From the NCBI GenBank assembly GCA_963730995.1, contig CAVSUB010000002.1, positions 806,001 to 870,000 of the forward strand: DNA of 64,000 nt, given 5' to 3'. Below the pieces are notes generated by a model. That model searched no databases and was not told the DNA's origin. It worked only from the letters and a program-made list of their open reading frames with translations. This DNA comes from CAVSUB01 sp963730995. Its GTDB lineage: Bacteria > Acidobacteriota > Vicinamibacteria > Vicinamibacterales > 2-12-FULL-66-21. Position 1 is the stretch's first letter. Each line of letters starts with the position of its first letter. The position numbers and the translations under genes were made by a program. Of this stretch, positions 27,414 through 36,279 are shown piece after piece.

Positions 27414-28728
27414 ATGAAACGAAGACAGTTTCTGCGAGTAGGGGCCGGTGCGCTCCCGTTTGGCCTCGTGGTCGGCGGGTCGGACGCGGCATCGAAGATC
27501 CCGACGCTCGGGTCGACCTCGCCGCCGAAAGTCCCGGCCCGCGAGTTCGATCCCGCGTACGAGATTAGTGAAGACGAGGAGGATTTCGGGCAGCAGCCGC
27601 AGGATCGCAAATACGACCTGGTCATCAAAGGAGGCCGGGTCATCGACGCCTCTCAATCGTTGAATGGCGTCTCCGACGTGGCTATCAAGGATGGCAAGGT
27701 CGCCGCCATTGCGGCGGACATCCCGGCCGCCGAGGCCGCCCGCACGGTGCGGGCCAACGGACAGATCGTGACGCCCGGGCTGGTCGATCTTCACGTGCAC
27801 GGGTTCGAGGGAACGTCACAGTGGGGACTGAATCTGGACCGGTACCTGCATTGCCCGCGGCGTCACGACTGGTATCGACGCCGGGACCTCCGGCGCCGAC
27901 AGCATCGACGGCTTCCGCAAGACGGTGATCGAGCGCTCTCGTACGCGGGTCTTCGCCTTCATCAACATCGCGCGTATCGGATTGATCGCCAACCCGGGGG
28001 AGCTCATCGACGAGCGCATGATCGACGGGCCTACGGCGTTGCGCGCAGCTAAAGAACACGCCGACGTGATCGTCGGCGTCAAGGTGCGTTGCGGGCGAAA
28101 CTATTCCGGCCCGAACGATCTCCAGGCCGTCAAGGAAGCTCGCAAGGTCTGCGATGCCATCGGCAAGCCGCTGATGATCCATGTGAACCAACCCTACACG
28201 CCGATGGATCAGATCCTCAACGAGACGCGCGCGGGCGACATCATCACGCATGCGTTTCGGAAAGGAGGTCAGGGCGGCGTGATCGGGGCGGACGGCCATG
28301 TTTCGGACTACATCCGCAAGGCCGCAAGCAAAGGCGTCTTGTTCGACATCGGACACGGGAGCGCCGGCTATTCCTTCGCCTCCACCGAAGCCGCGCTGAA
28401 GGAAGGCTTCGTGCCGTCGTCAATCAGCAGCGACATCCACGCGCACTGTGCGATGGGGCCGGTGTTCGATCTGCTCACCACGATGGCCAAGCTGACGGTG
28501 CTCGGCATGACGCTGGAGAAAGCCCTTGAGCTGGTGACGGTCGCGCCCGCTCGAGCTATCCACAAAGCGGATGAAATCGGCTCGCTGAAGCCGGGCCGTC
28601 CCGCCGACCTGTGCGTCTTCGACCTCGTCAAGGGAGATTTTGCGCTGATCGACTCGCAGGGAGAAATCCGGCACGCGACCGAAAAACTCAGCCCGGCCCT
28701 GATTCTCCGAGAGGGCAAACTTCCCTGA
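27414..28728 (+). pseudogene. Tat-exported amidohydrolase/deacetylase, one frameshift
   Basis: Two overlapping frames make one protein of about 438 residues. The first starts with Tat signal MKRRQFLRVGAGALPFGLVV and has DLVIKGGRVIDASQSLNGVS and the metal motif VDLHVHGFEGTSQWG. About 27835-27845 the frame moves and continues as CIARGVTTGIDAGTSGADS, KVRCGRNYSG, MIHVNQPYTPMDQIL, HAFRKGG, VLFDIGHGSAGYSF, SSDIHAHCAMGPV and EIGSLKPGRPADLCVFDL. This is the amidohydrolase family seen next to SelA-like PLP enzymes in other bacteria (the EF0837/EF0838 pairing, recalled from knowledge). Likely role: amide or N-acyl hydrolysis. All metal-site motifs are intact, so the one-base shift may be an assembly error. 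Confidence 0.8.
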
Positions 28729-28863
28729 GAGACGACGCCTCAGATGGCCTCCATCGGCGTGTCCGGTCACGCCGATGGCCAAGGCCCGTTGTCGCGCGCG
28801 GTCCCGGCAGATCGCACGTTTCGTACACCGGTACCCTGAAACGTCCTTCGAGAGGAGGCAGCT

Positions 28864-29889
28864 GTGGTGTTGTTGCTCTCAGATTCTGATGTGGCGCAGG
28901 CGATCTCGATGGCCGAGGCCGTGCCGCTTCTGGAACATGCGTTTCTGCAGCACGCGGCGGGGTCGGTGAAAGTCATGCCTCGGGCAAGCGCCGAGGTCCC
29001 GGGCAATGGCGGCGTGTTCCGTGTCATGTCGGCAATCCTTCCGGACGCCGGGTTCTTCGGTCTCAAATCTCTGACGGGATATCCGGGACGACGGCTTCCC
29101 GGCGAGACGTATTTCGTCGTGCTGCTCTTCGGCTGTGAGACCGGCGCCCTGCGCGCGATCATGGCCGCGAATCGGCTCACCGGAATACGGACGGGGGCCG
29201 CCACGGGACTCGCCGCCAAGCATCTGTCGCGCCCTGATTCGCGCGTGCTCGGCATCTTCGGCGCCGGAGTGCAGGCGTACTGCCAAACGGCGGCATTGAT
29301 GGAAGTGCGTCCGATCGAACACGTGCGGGTGTTCGATGTCGACCGGGAGAAGGCGGCGGTATTCGCAGCCCAGATCGCGGCGGAGTTCAACGTCGCCGCC
29401 ACGCCGGTCGATCAGCCGCAGCAGGCCGTGGTCGGTGCCGACCTCGTCGTCACGATCACGTCGGCCCGGGCGCCGGTGTTCGACGGCGCGTGGCTGCAGA
29501 ACGGCATGCACGTGACCGGTGCCGGTTCCAATGCGCCGGTGAAGCGAGAGCTCGATGGCGTGACCTTCGCGCGAAGCACGATCGTCGTGGACTTCCGGGA
29601 TCAGGTCCTCGACGAGGCGGGCGATCTGCAAGAGGCGATTCGCACTGGCGCGATCACGGCAGCGTCCATTCACGCGGAACTTGGCGAGGTCATCGCGGGC
29701 CGGAAACCCGGGCGGTCCGACCACAAGGAAATCACGCTGTTCAAGTCCGTCGGGATGGCGGTCGAGGACATTGCGACGGCCAGCTTCGTCTATAAGCAGG
29801 CGCTCGCGTCGAACCTGGGTACGCGTCTGGAACTGGAGACGCTCGCCCATGTGCCACTCGCGTCGAGACTGCCTGGCGCCGCGCGATGA
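28864..29889 (+). CDS. Ornithine cyclodeaminase / mu-crystallin family enzyme
   Basis: 341 residues, cytoplasmic. N-terminal substrate domain with MVLLLSDSDVAQAISMAEAV and FFGLKSLTGYPGR (the conserved Lys), a Rossmann NAD(P) site VLGIFGAGVQAYCQTAALM (GxGxxxxxxQ), GADLVVTITSARAPVFDG, and GAGSNAPVKRELDGVTFARS with VVDFRDQVLDEAGDL. The family includes ornithine cyclodeaminase and reductases of cyclic imines or oxo-amino acids. Here it may reduce or deaminate an imine intermediate (inference). AGGAGG (about 28852) supports GTG 28864. It follows the amidohydrolase by 135 bp, probably in the same operon, and converges on LysR 1. Confidence 0.88.
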   Translation: MVLLLSDSDVAQAISMAEAVPLLEHAFLQHAAGSVKVMPRASAEVPGNGGVFRVMSAILPDAGFFGLKSLTGYPGRRLPGETYFVVLLFGCETGALRAIMAANRLTGIRTGAATGLAAKHLSRPDSRVLGIFGAGVQAYCQTAALMEVRPIEHVRVFDVDREKAAVFAAQIAAEFNVAATPVDQPQQAVVGADLVVTITSARAPVFDGAWLQNGMHVTGAGSNAPVKRELDGVTFARSTIVVDFRDQVLDEAGDLQEAIRTGAITAASIHAELGEVIAGRKPGRSDHKEITLFKSVGMAVEDIATASFVYKQALASNLGTRLELETLAHVPLASRLPGAAR

Positions 29890-29906
29890 GCGCCGCCGGC
29901 AGCGAC

Positions 29907-30839
29907 TCACGTCGAGTGCAATGTCGTTGCGGCGACGGAAAGAGGTGGCTCGCGGTTCCAGTCGAATCCTTTGACGAGGTCGATGAACGGCTGCGCCGCG
30001 TCGGACACGTAGCCCTCGGCACGGAACAGCATCAGGGTGCGGCGGACGATGTCGAGGCCTTCGACGGGAATGCCGACGAGTGCGCCACTGGCCAGCTCGC
30101 GCAGAACCGTGGCTCGCGGCACGATCGCGAGCCCGATGCCCTGTTGCACGAACTGCTTCACGTTCTCGAAGTCCCACAGCTCCGCAGCAATGTTGCAGCG
30201 GGTCCGGTGAGCCTCGAACAGCCGGAGAATTTTCTGCTCCGTGCTCGAGCACAGGTTGTGCACGACGAAGGCTTCGCTGCCGAGATCCTTGACCTGTACC
30301 AGAGGGCGCGTCGCCAGCAGATGTCCCGGCGCGCTGATCAGAATCATCTCGTCGGAGTACACCATCACGGACTTCAGCTCATGGAAGGGCGGTTCGTCCT
30401 TGACGAAGCCGACGTCGATCTCGCGGTCCATGACCTGCGTCGGGATCTCGCCCAATCGACCTCGGTAGATGTGAACCTTGATCCCAGGGAACTGACGGAA
30501 GTACTGGCGGAGAGGACCCGGCAGGAGGTACACCGCCGCGGACTCGTACGCGGCAATGGTCAGCTTGCCGGAGCTGAGGTTGTGCAGCTCGCCGAGCGAC
30601 CGCATCGCATCGTCGCGCAGCCTCAGCATCCGTCGTGCGTAATCGACCAGCGAGACACCCGCCTCGGTCAGCGTCAGCTCGGGCATGTCGCGCGCGAAGA
30701 GCGGCACGCCGATAAATTCCTCGAGCTTTTTGACACTCTGGCTGACCGCGGGCTGTGTCCGGTACACCCGCGCCGCGCCCCGAGTGAAACTGCCCTCGTC
30801 GGCGACCGCCAGAAAATGTTCGAGCTGCAGCAAATCCAT
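29907..30839 (-). CDS. LysR-family regulator 1
   Basis: 310 residues: N-terminal winged helix (MDLLQLEHFLAVADEGSFTR, QPAVSQSVKKLEEFIGVPLF, residues 1-60) and a periplasmic-binding-type effector domain (about 90-300, KLTIAAYESAAVYLLPGPLR). It is nearly the same protein as LysR 2 (38594-39565), with about a dozen substitutions over the first 290 residues and different C-terminal tails. It is divergent from the RraA-family gene, and operator copy 3 lies in the shared 275-bp space, the usual LysR layout. Confidence 0.94.
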   Translation of the reverse strand: MDLLQLEHFLAVADEGSFTRGAARVYRTQPAVSQSVKKLEEFIGVPLFARDMPELTLTEAGVSLVDYARRMLRLRDDAMRSLGELHNLSSGKLTIAAYESAAVYLLPGPLRQYFRQFPGIKVHIYRGRLGEIPTQVMDREIDVGFVKDEPPFHELKSVMVYSDEMILISAPGHLLATRPLVQVKDLGSEAFVVHNLCSSTEQKILRLFEAHRTRCNIAAELWDFENVKQFVQQGIGLAIVPRATVLRELASGALVGIPVEGLDIVRRTLMLFRAEGYVSDAAQPFIDLVKGFDWNREPPLSVAATTLHST

Positions 30840-30974
30840 TCAGTCCCCCGTGATCGACCCATCTCTCATTGGCCGTCGAAAGACCTTCCAACTGACGAGG
30901 ACCCGATACTCAAATGCAAGGATAACTATCGGTTACTTTCTGCTCGTCCGGCTGTATTGCCAAGTCAGTTCGGC

Positions 30975-31002
30975 TTATGTTCCAAGAAGAATTACTGATT
31001 GG
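30975..31002. promoter_or_regulatory. Operator copy 3, LysR 1 / RraA-family intergenic region
   Basis: Perfect match to AGAAGAATTAYTGATTGG with upstream TTATG. The core ccaagaagaattactgattgg is a partial dyad with ends CCAA and TTGG and 14 of 21 positions symmetric. A further 21 bp upstream (ttgccaagtcagttc) is also shared with copy 5. Confidence 0.85.
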
Positions 31003-31114
31003 CCTGCCATGTCACGCCGATCAGACTCCCACCGGTATCCACTCGCATGCGGAACTTGGCCAGCCTCCGCGAGGCGAGACTCGTAAGGCCATTCAATTTT
31101 CAGTGGAGGCTTGT

Positions 31115-31999
31115 ATGAAACGGTCTCACATCCTGGCGGTCGTGATGTTCATGGGCCTCTCGGTGACCGCGCAACAGCCATTCGACCAGACGTTCCCGGC
31201 GGACGTCAAGGCACCGGATCGGTTTCGCACGAATCGTATTTCGTACTCGGCCATCATGGATGTGCTTCAGTCGAACCGCCCGCGAGTGACGCAAGCGCAA
31301 CTCGATCAGCTCAAGACCCTACCTCTCGAGAGTATTTACGGAGCGCTCGGTGAATACCGCACGAACTATGCCAGGGGATTCACGAGTACACGGCCAGGGG
31401 AGCGCGTCATCGGGCGCGCGCTCACGATGCGCTTCCTTCCGCCACGGCCAGATCTGATCCGGGCGGCCGAGACTGTCGCGAAGGAAGCCGATTGGGACCG
31501 CCGCTACTATGCGCGTGCCGCCGAGGAGGCGCATCCAGGCGACGTCGTCGTCGCCGAGCTCGGAGGCGCAGACGGCCACAATCTCTTCGGCGCCATGGCC
31601 GCGACCGGCATCAAGTCGCGAGGTGTGACGGGCGTGATCATCGATGGCGGGAGCCGCGACTTCGCGGAGCTGCAGGCCCCTGCGTTCAAGGGATTCCCCG
31701 TGCTCGCAAAGTTCTACCATGTCGCGAGCACCGCATGGGTCGGCGTGGAATTCAACGCGCCCGTTCGCATCGGGACCGCGACAGTGCTGCCCGGAGACGT
31801 CGTCGTCGGCGAGGACGAGGGCGTGCTCTTCTTCCCGCCCGACATGCTCGACGCCGTCCTGGCGACTGCACGGGAGACGGAGCGCCGCGAAGCCTTTGAG
31901 CACGATCTACTCCTCCAGAAAAAATATCGATTCCGCGATGTGTACCCGCTGGCACCGGCACTGAAGGAGGAATACGAGAAGAGCAAAACGCCGCGATAG
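31115..31999 (+). CDS. Exported RraA / HMG-CHA aldolase family protein
   Basis: 294 residues with a signal peptide (MKRSHILAVVMFMGLSVTAQ). The fold is that of RraA, ProA and HMG/CHA aldolases: SIYGALGEYR, HPGDVVVAELGGADGHNLFG, ATGIKSRGVTGVIIDGGSRD (the Arg and metal-binding Asp of GxxxDGxxRD), and VLPGDVVVGEDEGVLFFP. Members cleave or decarboxylate pyruvate-containing hydroxy acids; an RNase-E-inhibitor role is unlikely for an exported version. GGAGG (31105-31109) supports ATG 31115. It is a single-gene unit behind operator copy 3. Confidence 0.85.
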   Translation: MKRSHILAVVMFMGLSVTAQQPFDQTFPADVKAPDRFRTNRISYSAIMDVLQSNRPRVTQAQLDQLKTLPLESIYGALGEYRTNYARGFTSTRPGERVIGRALTMRFLPPRPDLIRAAETVAKEADWDRRYYARAAEEAHPGDVVVAELGGADGHNLFGAMAATGIKSRGVTGVIIDGGSRDFAELQAPAFKGFPVLAKFYHVASTAWVGVEFNAPVRIGTATVLPGDVVVGEDEGVLFFPPDMLDAVLATARETERREAFEHDLLLQKKYRFRDVYPLAPALKEEYEKSKTPR

Positions 32000-32414
32000 G
32001 CCGGAGCGTCGGACAGTCACCCGTCACTGCAGCTAATGCCCCGATAAGTATTTCGAATCGGTCTGAGTCGCGCTACGTGTTTCATTTTCGCGGAGCGGGA
32101 GCCCGTCTAGAGGGTCGAGCGCCACGACCGCCGACATTTTATGGCGCCAGAAGAATTATTGATTGGTGTCGAGTTGTCGGTTCGACTACCCTGCCCGCAC
32201 TCTTCGCTATTTGACCATCACTAGAGAAGCCGAATCGTCGTCGAGTTCAGGGACCGAGTGATTCACGACACGGGGATCTCTGCGCAGCTCTCGAAACGGA
32301 GCCTTCGGCGATGGCCCGACCTTCGCGGAGCCGAGCAACTCTACCGCGGCACGAACGTCAAGGGTCGGACGCTCTTCACAGCACACCTCAGGTGTGGTCG
32401 ATAAAGGAGTGTGT
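32000..32414. other. Leader region of TonB receptor 2
   Basis: A 415-bp space holding operator copy 4 at 32139-32166. No gene recognised. The ribosome binding site aaggag (32404-32409) belongs to the receptor. Confidence 0.6.
32139..32166. promoter_or_regulatory. Operator copy 4, upstream of TonB receptor 2
   Basis: Perfect match to AGAAGAATTAYTGATTGG with upstream TTATG, 248 bp before the receptor start. Confidence 0.82.
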
Positions 32415-35400
32415 ATGCGTCACCGTCTGCCGGTGTTCCTGGGGCGCGTATTGTTCGTGTGGACGTTATGCGCTCCCTCCCTCTACGCGCAGTCAGTTGA
32501 TACCGGCATCCTGGGCATAGTACGGGATGCCAGCGGCGGCGTGATCCCTGGCGCAACCTTGACGATTACGAACCGGGCAACGGGTGTTGTCACTACCGTC
32601 GTGAGCGGCATCAACGGGGCGTTCGAGATCAGGTACCTCGGACCAGGAGAGCACGTTGTCGAAGTCGTGCTCCAGGGGTTTCGCACGCAACGCGTGAGCA
32701 TCGTGCTCCGTGTCGCACAGATGCTGCGTTTAGACCTCACCATGCAACTTGGCAACGTCGCAGAAACGGTGGACGTCGTTGCGGCAGGGCAGTTACTGGA
32801 GACGCAGAGCGGAGTTGTGAGAGATGTCGTGACGCAGGAGCGCATCGAGAACATTCCGCTGCCTGGCCGTAGCTTCGTGAACCTCGGGAACATGACCCCT
32901 GGCGTTGTCGCGTCCGGCGGCGAATTTGTCGCGGGCGGTATGCGAACACGGTATCAGCAGGTCACATTCGACGGGATCTCCGTGGATAACAATCGCAACA
33001 ACGTCCTCATGATGTTTCCCACACTCGATGCGATTCAAGAGCTCAACGTGCAGACCAGCAACTATACGGCCGAATATGGCGGCCACGCTGGAGCCAATGT
33101 GGGTGTTCAGTTCAAGGCGGGCAGCAGTACGTTCAGAGGGATCGTGTCAGACTACTTGCGCGACGATCGCTTCAACGCGCGCAACTTCTTTGCGCCCGCG
33201 CCCAGCCCGAAGCCCGCGCTGAATCGTAATCAGTTCGGCGGCGTGCTCAGCGGACCGCTTGTCAAGGGGCGGACTTTTTTCATGGCGGCCTACGAAGGGA
33301 TCAGGGAAACGAGAGAGACCGTGACTCTGACCAACTTCCTGACCCCGGCGATGAGGAGAGGAGACTTCTCCGGCCTGCCCGCCGTCACCGACCCACTGAC
33401 GGGGCGTCCCTTTCCAGGCAACATTATTCCGGCCGACCGACTCGATCCGGTCTCCGTGTCGATCATCAACAAATACCAGCCGCTGCCCAACCAGACCGGG
33501 GCCAGCAATTACATCGGCACCGCCCTCAACAAGGTTCCTCAAGACCAGTACATGACCCGAATCGACCATACCTTCAGCAACAAGAACAAGATTTTCGGTC
33601 ATTACCTCTTGCAGGATCAAAGGGCGTCGAGCGTTCCAGTCAACCCGAACTTCGGCCGCGAACAGCCGTTCAGCAATCACAGTCTGGCGGTGCAGCTCAT
33701 GAGCACGCTCCGCAACAACATCCTGAACGAGGTCCGCTTCGGCTACTCGCGGGGCAACTCGAACAACTTGAGCAGCCTGCAGGGCACAGATTTCTCGGCC
33801 GTCAAAGACCTGGGGATCAACGGCTGGCTCGTCGGCGGACCTTCCGGCACTCCGCTCACGAGCCAGGGCGCCGGGTTCCCGGTCTTCGACATCCAGGGCT
33901 TCGGCAGCCTCGGCTACAGCGGTGACCTCGACAAGAGCCAGACCTACCAGGTCGTCGACAACCTCAGCTGGATTCGCGGAGGCCACGGGCTGAAAACGGG
34001 CGTGGATTTCCGCTACGTAATGGGTGATGCCAGTACCGTCAACGATTCGTACGGACGAATGACCTTCACACGTGACGTCACCGGCAATGCGGCCGCTGCC
34101 TACATGCTCGGCTATCCCCGAACCGCCGGGAGTCCCGAGGGGCTTCCTGTTTCGCAAGTGCGCCAGGTGCGCTACGGCCTCTACCTGCAAGACGACTGGA
34201 GGATGAGCCCGCGCCTGACGGTGAATTTGGGATTGCGATACGACGTCAATCAGGTGCCGGTGGACCTAGCGGGTCACGTCCGTACGCTCCGTTTCGATCT
34301 CGGTCCTCAGCCCGTGCTTTGGCCCGAGCCTGGCGTGCGCGAGGACCCGATGTACTTCGACGACCATCTTCGCTGGAGTCCCCGTCTCGGAGTGGCGTAC
34401 CGACTCGGTGACCGACTCGTACTCCGGAGCGGTTATGGCGTGTTTGTGATGGCGTTTCACATCAATCACATGAACACGCTGCATCTAAACCCGCCGACCG
34501 CGAGCATTCAGTTGACGAACCCCGCGGTCAATCCGGTTGCCACGATTCAGAACCCGTTTCCGGCGCAGCTGGAGCCGGCGACGGGTTGGCTGTTCAACGT
34601 CGTGTCAACCGAGCCGGACCGTCATCATCCTGACGGTTACTACCAGCACTGGAACACTTCCGCAGGATTTGAGTTCTCGTCGAAAGATGTGCTCGAGGTT
34701 CGCTACGTGGGCTCCAAGGGCACGGGCCTCGACACGAGTCTCGTGAATTGGAACAGCCCCGATCCGGATCCGACCGCCACGGACATCCAGTCCCGTCGTC
34801 CGTATCCGCAGTTCGCCAAGATCCGGATGTGGGCGCACGACGGCAGGAGCACCTACAACTCGATGCAGACGCAATTCAAGCATTCGATTTCCGGGGACCA
34901 GACAGTCACCGTCGCTTATACCTTGGGTCACCAGATGGACAATCAGGCCGAGGGGTTGAACAATACGCGTGCCCGGCGTCAAAACCCGCGTGGCGGCACC
35001 GAGAGCGAGTGGGCTGACTCGACCCTCGATATCCGTCACCGGCTGGTGGTCGGCTGGGTCTGGGGCATACACGCCGCGTCAGGACTGACTGGCATTTCTG
35101 GTTTGCTCCTGAACGGATGGCAGCTGAGCGGGGTCGCCACGATCCAGTCCGGCTCTCCCATCTTCATCACGCAGGATGGTGACAGCTTGAATACCGATCC
35201 CACGACGACCTCGGCCCAATACATGGAGATCCGACCGAATCTCGTGGCGGGTCAGAATCCGAACCTGACCAGCAGCGACAGGAGCATCGCGCACTGGTTC
35301 AACACCGCGGCCTTTTCCCGGGCGACCGTCACGTATGGTACGTCGCCGCGCAACCCCGTGCTGGGGCCGGGCATCACAACGTTCGACCTGTCCCTGGTCA

Positions 35401-35573
35401 AATCGTTCCGCTTGCCCGCCGGTCAGCAGTTTCAGCTGAAGGTGGAGGCGTTCGACGCCCTCAACCATCCGCTGTGGGGAAGTCCCAATCCCATCCTGGG
35501 CAACTCCAACTTCGGTCGGATCACCAGCGCAACCAACCGCGAAATGCAGTTCGGGTTCAGATACACGTTTTGA
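32415..35573 (+). CDS. TonB-dependent receptor 2, Oar-like
   Basis: 1052 residues with the same plan as receptor 1 but clearly divergent: signal peptide (VFLGRVLFVWTLCAPSLYA), carboxypeptidase-regulatory-like domain (GILGIVRDASGGVIPGATLT, FEIRYLGPGEHVVEVVLQGF), plug (RIENIPLPGRSFVNLGNMTP) and a barrel ending in FRYTF. AAGGAG at 32404 selects ATG 32415 over the GTG at 32394. The RidA gene follows 84 bp later. Two receptors in one regulon suggest two related ligands or one ligand in two forms. Confidence 0.92.
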   Translation: MRHRLPVFLGRVLFVWTLCAPSLYAQSVDTGILGIVRDASGGVIPGATLTITNRATGVVTTVVSGINGAFEIRYLGPGEHVVEVVLQGFRTQRVSIVLRVAQMLRLDLTMQLGNVAETVDVVAAGQLLETQSGVVRDVVTQERIENIPLPGRSFVNLGNMTPGVVASGGEFVAGGMRTRYQQVTFDGISVDNNRNNVLMMFPTLDAIQELNVQTSNYTAEYGGHAGANVGVQFKAGSSTFRGIVSDYLRDDRFNARNFFAPAPSPKPALNRNQFGGVLSGPLVKGRTFFMAAYEGIRETRETVTLTNFLTPAMRRGDFSGLPAVTDPLTGRPFPGNIIPADRLDPVSVSIINKYQPLPNQTGASNYIGTALNKVPQDQYMTRIDHTFSNKNKIFGHYLLQDQRASSVPVNPNFGREQPFSNHSLAVQLMSTLRNNILNEVRFGYSRGNSNNLSSLQGTDFSAVKDLGINGWLVGGPSGTPLTSQGAGFPVFDIQGFGSLGYSGDLDKSQTYQVVDNLSWIRGGHGLKTGVDFRYVMGDASTVNDSYGRMTFTRDVTGNAAAAYMLGYPRTAGSPEGLPVSQVRQVRYGLYLQDDWRMSPRLTVNLGLRYDVNQVPVDLAGHVRTLRFDLGPQPVLWPEPGVREDPMYFDDHLRWSPRLGVAYRLGDRLVLRSGYGVFVMAFHINHMNTLHLNPPTASIQLTNPAVNPVATIQNPFPAQLEPATGWLFNVVSTEPDRHHPDGYYQHWNTSAGFEFSSKDVLEVRYVGSKGTGLDTSLVNWNSPDPDPTATDIQSRRPYPQFAKIRMWAHDGRSTYNSMQTQFKHSISGDQTVTVAYTLGHQMDNQAEGLNNTRARRQNPRGGTESEWADSTLDIRHRLVVGWVWGIHAASGLTGISGLLLNGWQLSGVATIQSGSPIFITQDGDSLNTDPTTTSAQYMEIRPNLVAGQNPNLTSSDRSIAHWFNTAAFSRATVTYGTSPRNPVLGPGITTFDLSLVKSFRLPAGQQFQLKVEAFDALNHPLWGSPNPILGNSNFGRITSATNREMQFGFRYTF

Positions 35574-35657
35574 TAATCGTCTTGCCTCGCTGAACGGGCA
35601 GAGGAGAACTGACGGGCCCTTGTCGAGAGGCCGATTCTGATTCCACCGAGAACGAGT

Positions 35658-36218
35658 ATGCCGAACAAACGTGAGAGGCAACCTGAGACGAAGACGCGGC
35701 GGCAGGCTCTCGCGGTCTGCGTGGCCGCTGTGGCGGGCACTGGCGCGGTCGGGGTGCACGCGCGAGAGGCGCAGTCAGGCTCGCAAAGCGCGGGACCGTG
35801 GACACCGAAGAAGGAAGTGATCCGCCGTCCCGGTCAGTCGAATCAGGCGGGTCAGGCCGCCGTGTCTGGCCCGCTCTTGTCCTCGTGCATCCGTTCGGGG
35901 CACCTGCTTTTCGTTGCCGGCATCGGCGGCTGGTATCCCGATCGGCGCAAGGAGCCCGGCGACATCAAGGTTCAGATCCAGAGTGCGCTGACGACCATGA
36001 AGGAAATCCTGGAGTCCGCCGGCTCCTCGATGGCCAACGTGCTCAAGGTTCATATGTCGGTTGCGGATCCGAACAAGAACCTCGCGCTGCTCAACGAGGG
36101 CTACCGCGGCTTCTTTCCCGATCCGCCGCCGGCGCGCTCGTACAACGGCGCCGTGGCGGACCATATGGGGCGTGAAGGGGTACTCGTGCAGGTTGACTGC
36201 ATCGCTTACGTGGATTGA
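35658..36218 (+). CDS. Exported single-domain RidA protein
   Basis: 186 residues: an N-terminal export signal with a weak twin-arginine pattern (TRRQALAVCVAAVAGTGAVG), a linker, then one RidA domain (about 60-186: AVSGPLLSSCIRSGHLLFVA, TTMKEILESAGSSMANVLKV, RSYNGAVADHMGREG, VQVDCIAYVD). The catalytic-type Arg of typical RidA (about position 105 in the canonical protein) aligns near ARSYNG here, so activity is possible but not certain. It is the second gene of the receptor 2 operon and converges on the MFS gene. Confidence 0.87.
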   Translation: MPNKRERQPETKTRRQALAVCVAAVAGTGAVGVHAREAQSGSQSAGPWTPKKEVIRRPGQSNQAGQAAVSGPLLSSCIRSGHLLFVAGIGGWYPDRRKEPGDIKVQIQSALTTMKEILESAGSSMANVLKVHMSVADPNKNLALLNEGYRGFFPDPPPARSYNGAVADHMGREGVLVQVDCIAYVD

Positions 36219-36279
36219 CGCGCGTCCGGTCGAGGACATCGCGATGGACTGGTGAGTCGCACTCGGGCTCTGCGGGTCA

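Noticed and set aside
28879..30252. 457-codon minus-strand open frame overlapping the OCD-family gene and LysR 1
   Set aside because: It is a shadow frame in high-GC coding DNA: arginine-rich, no family resemblance, and both overlapped genes are clear.
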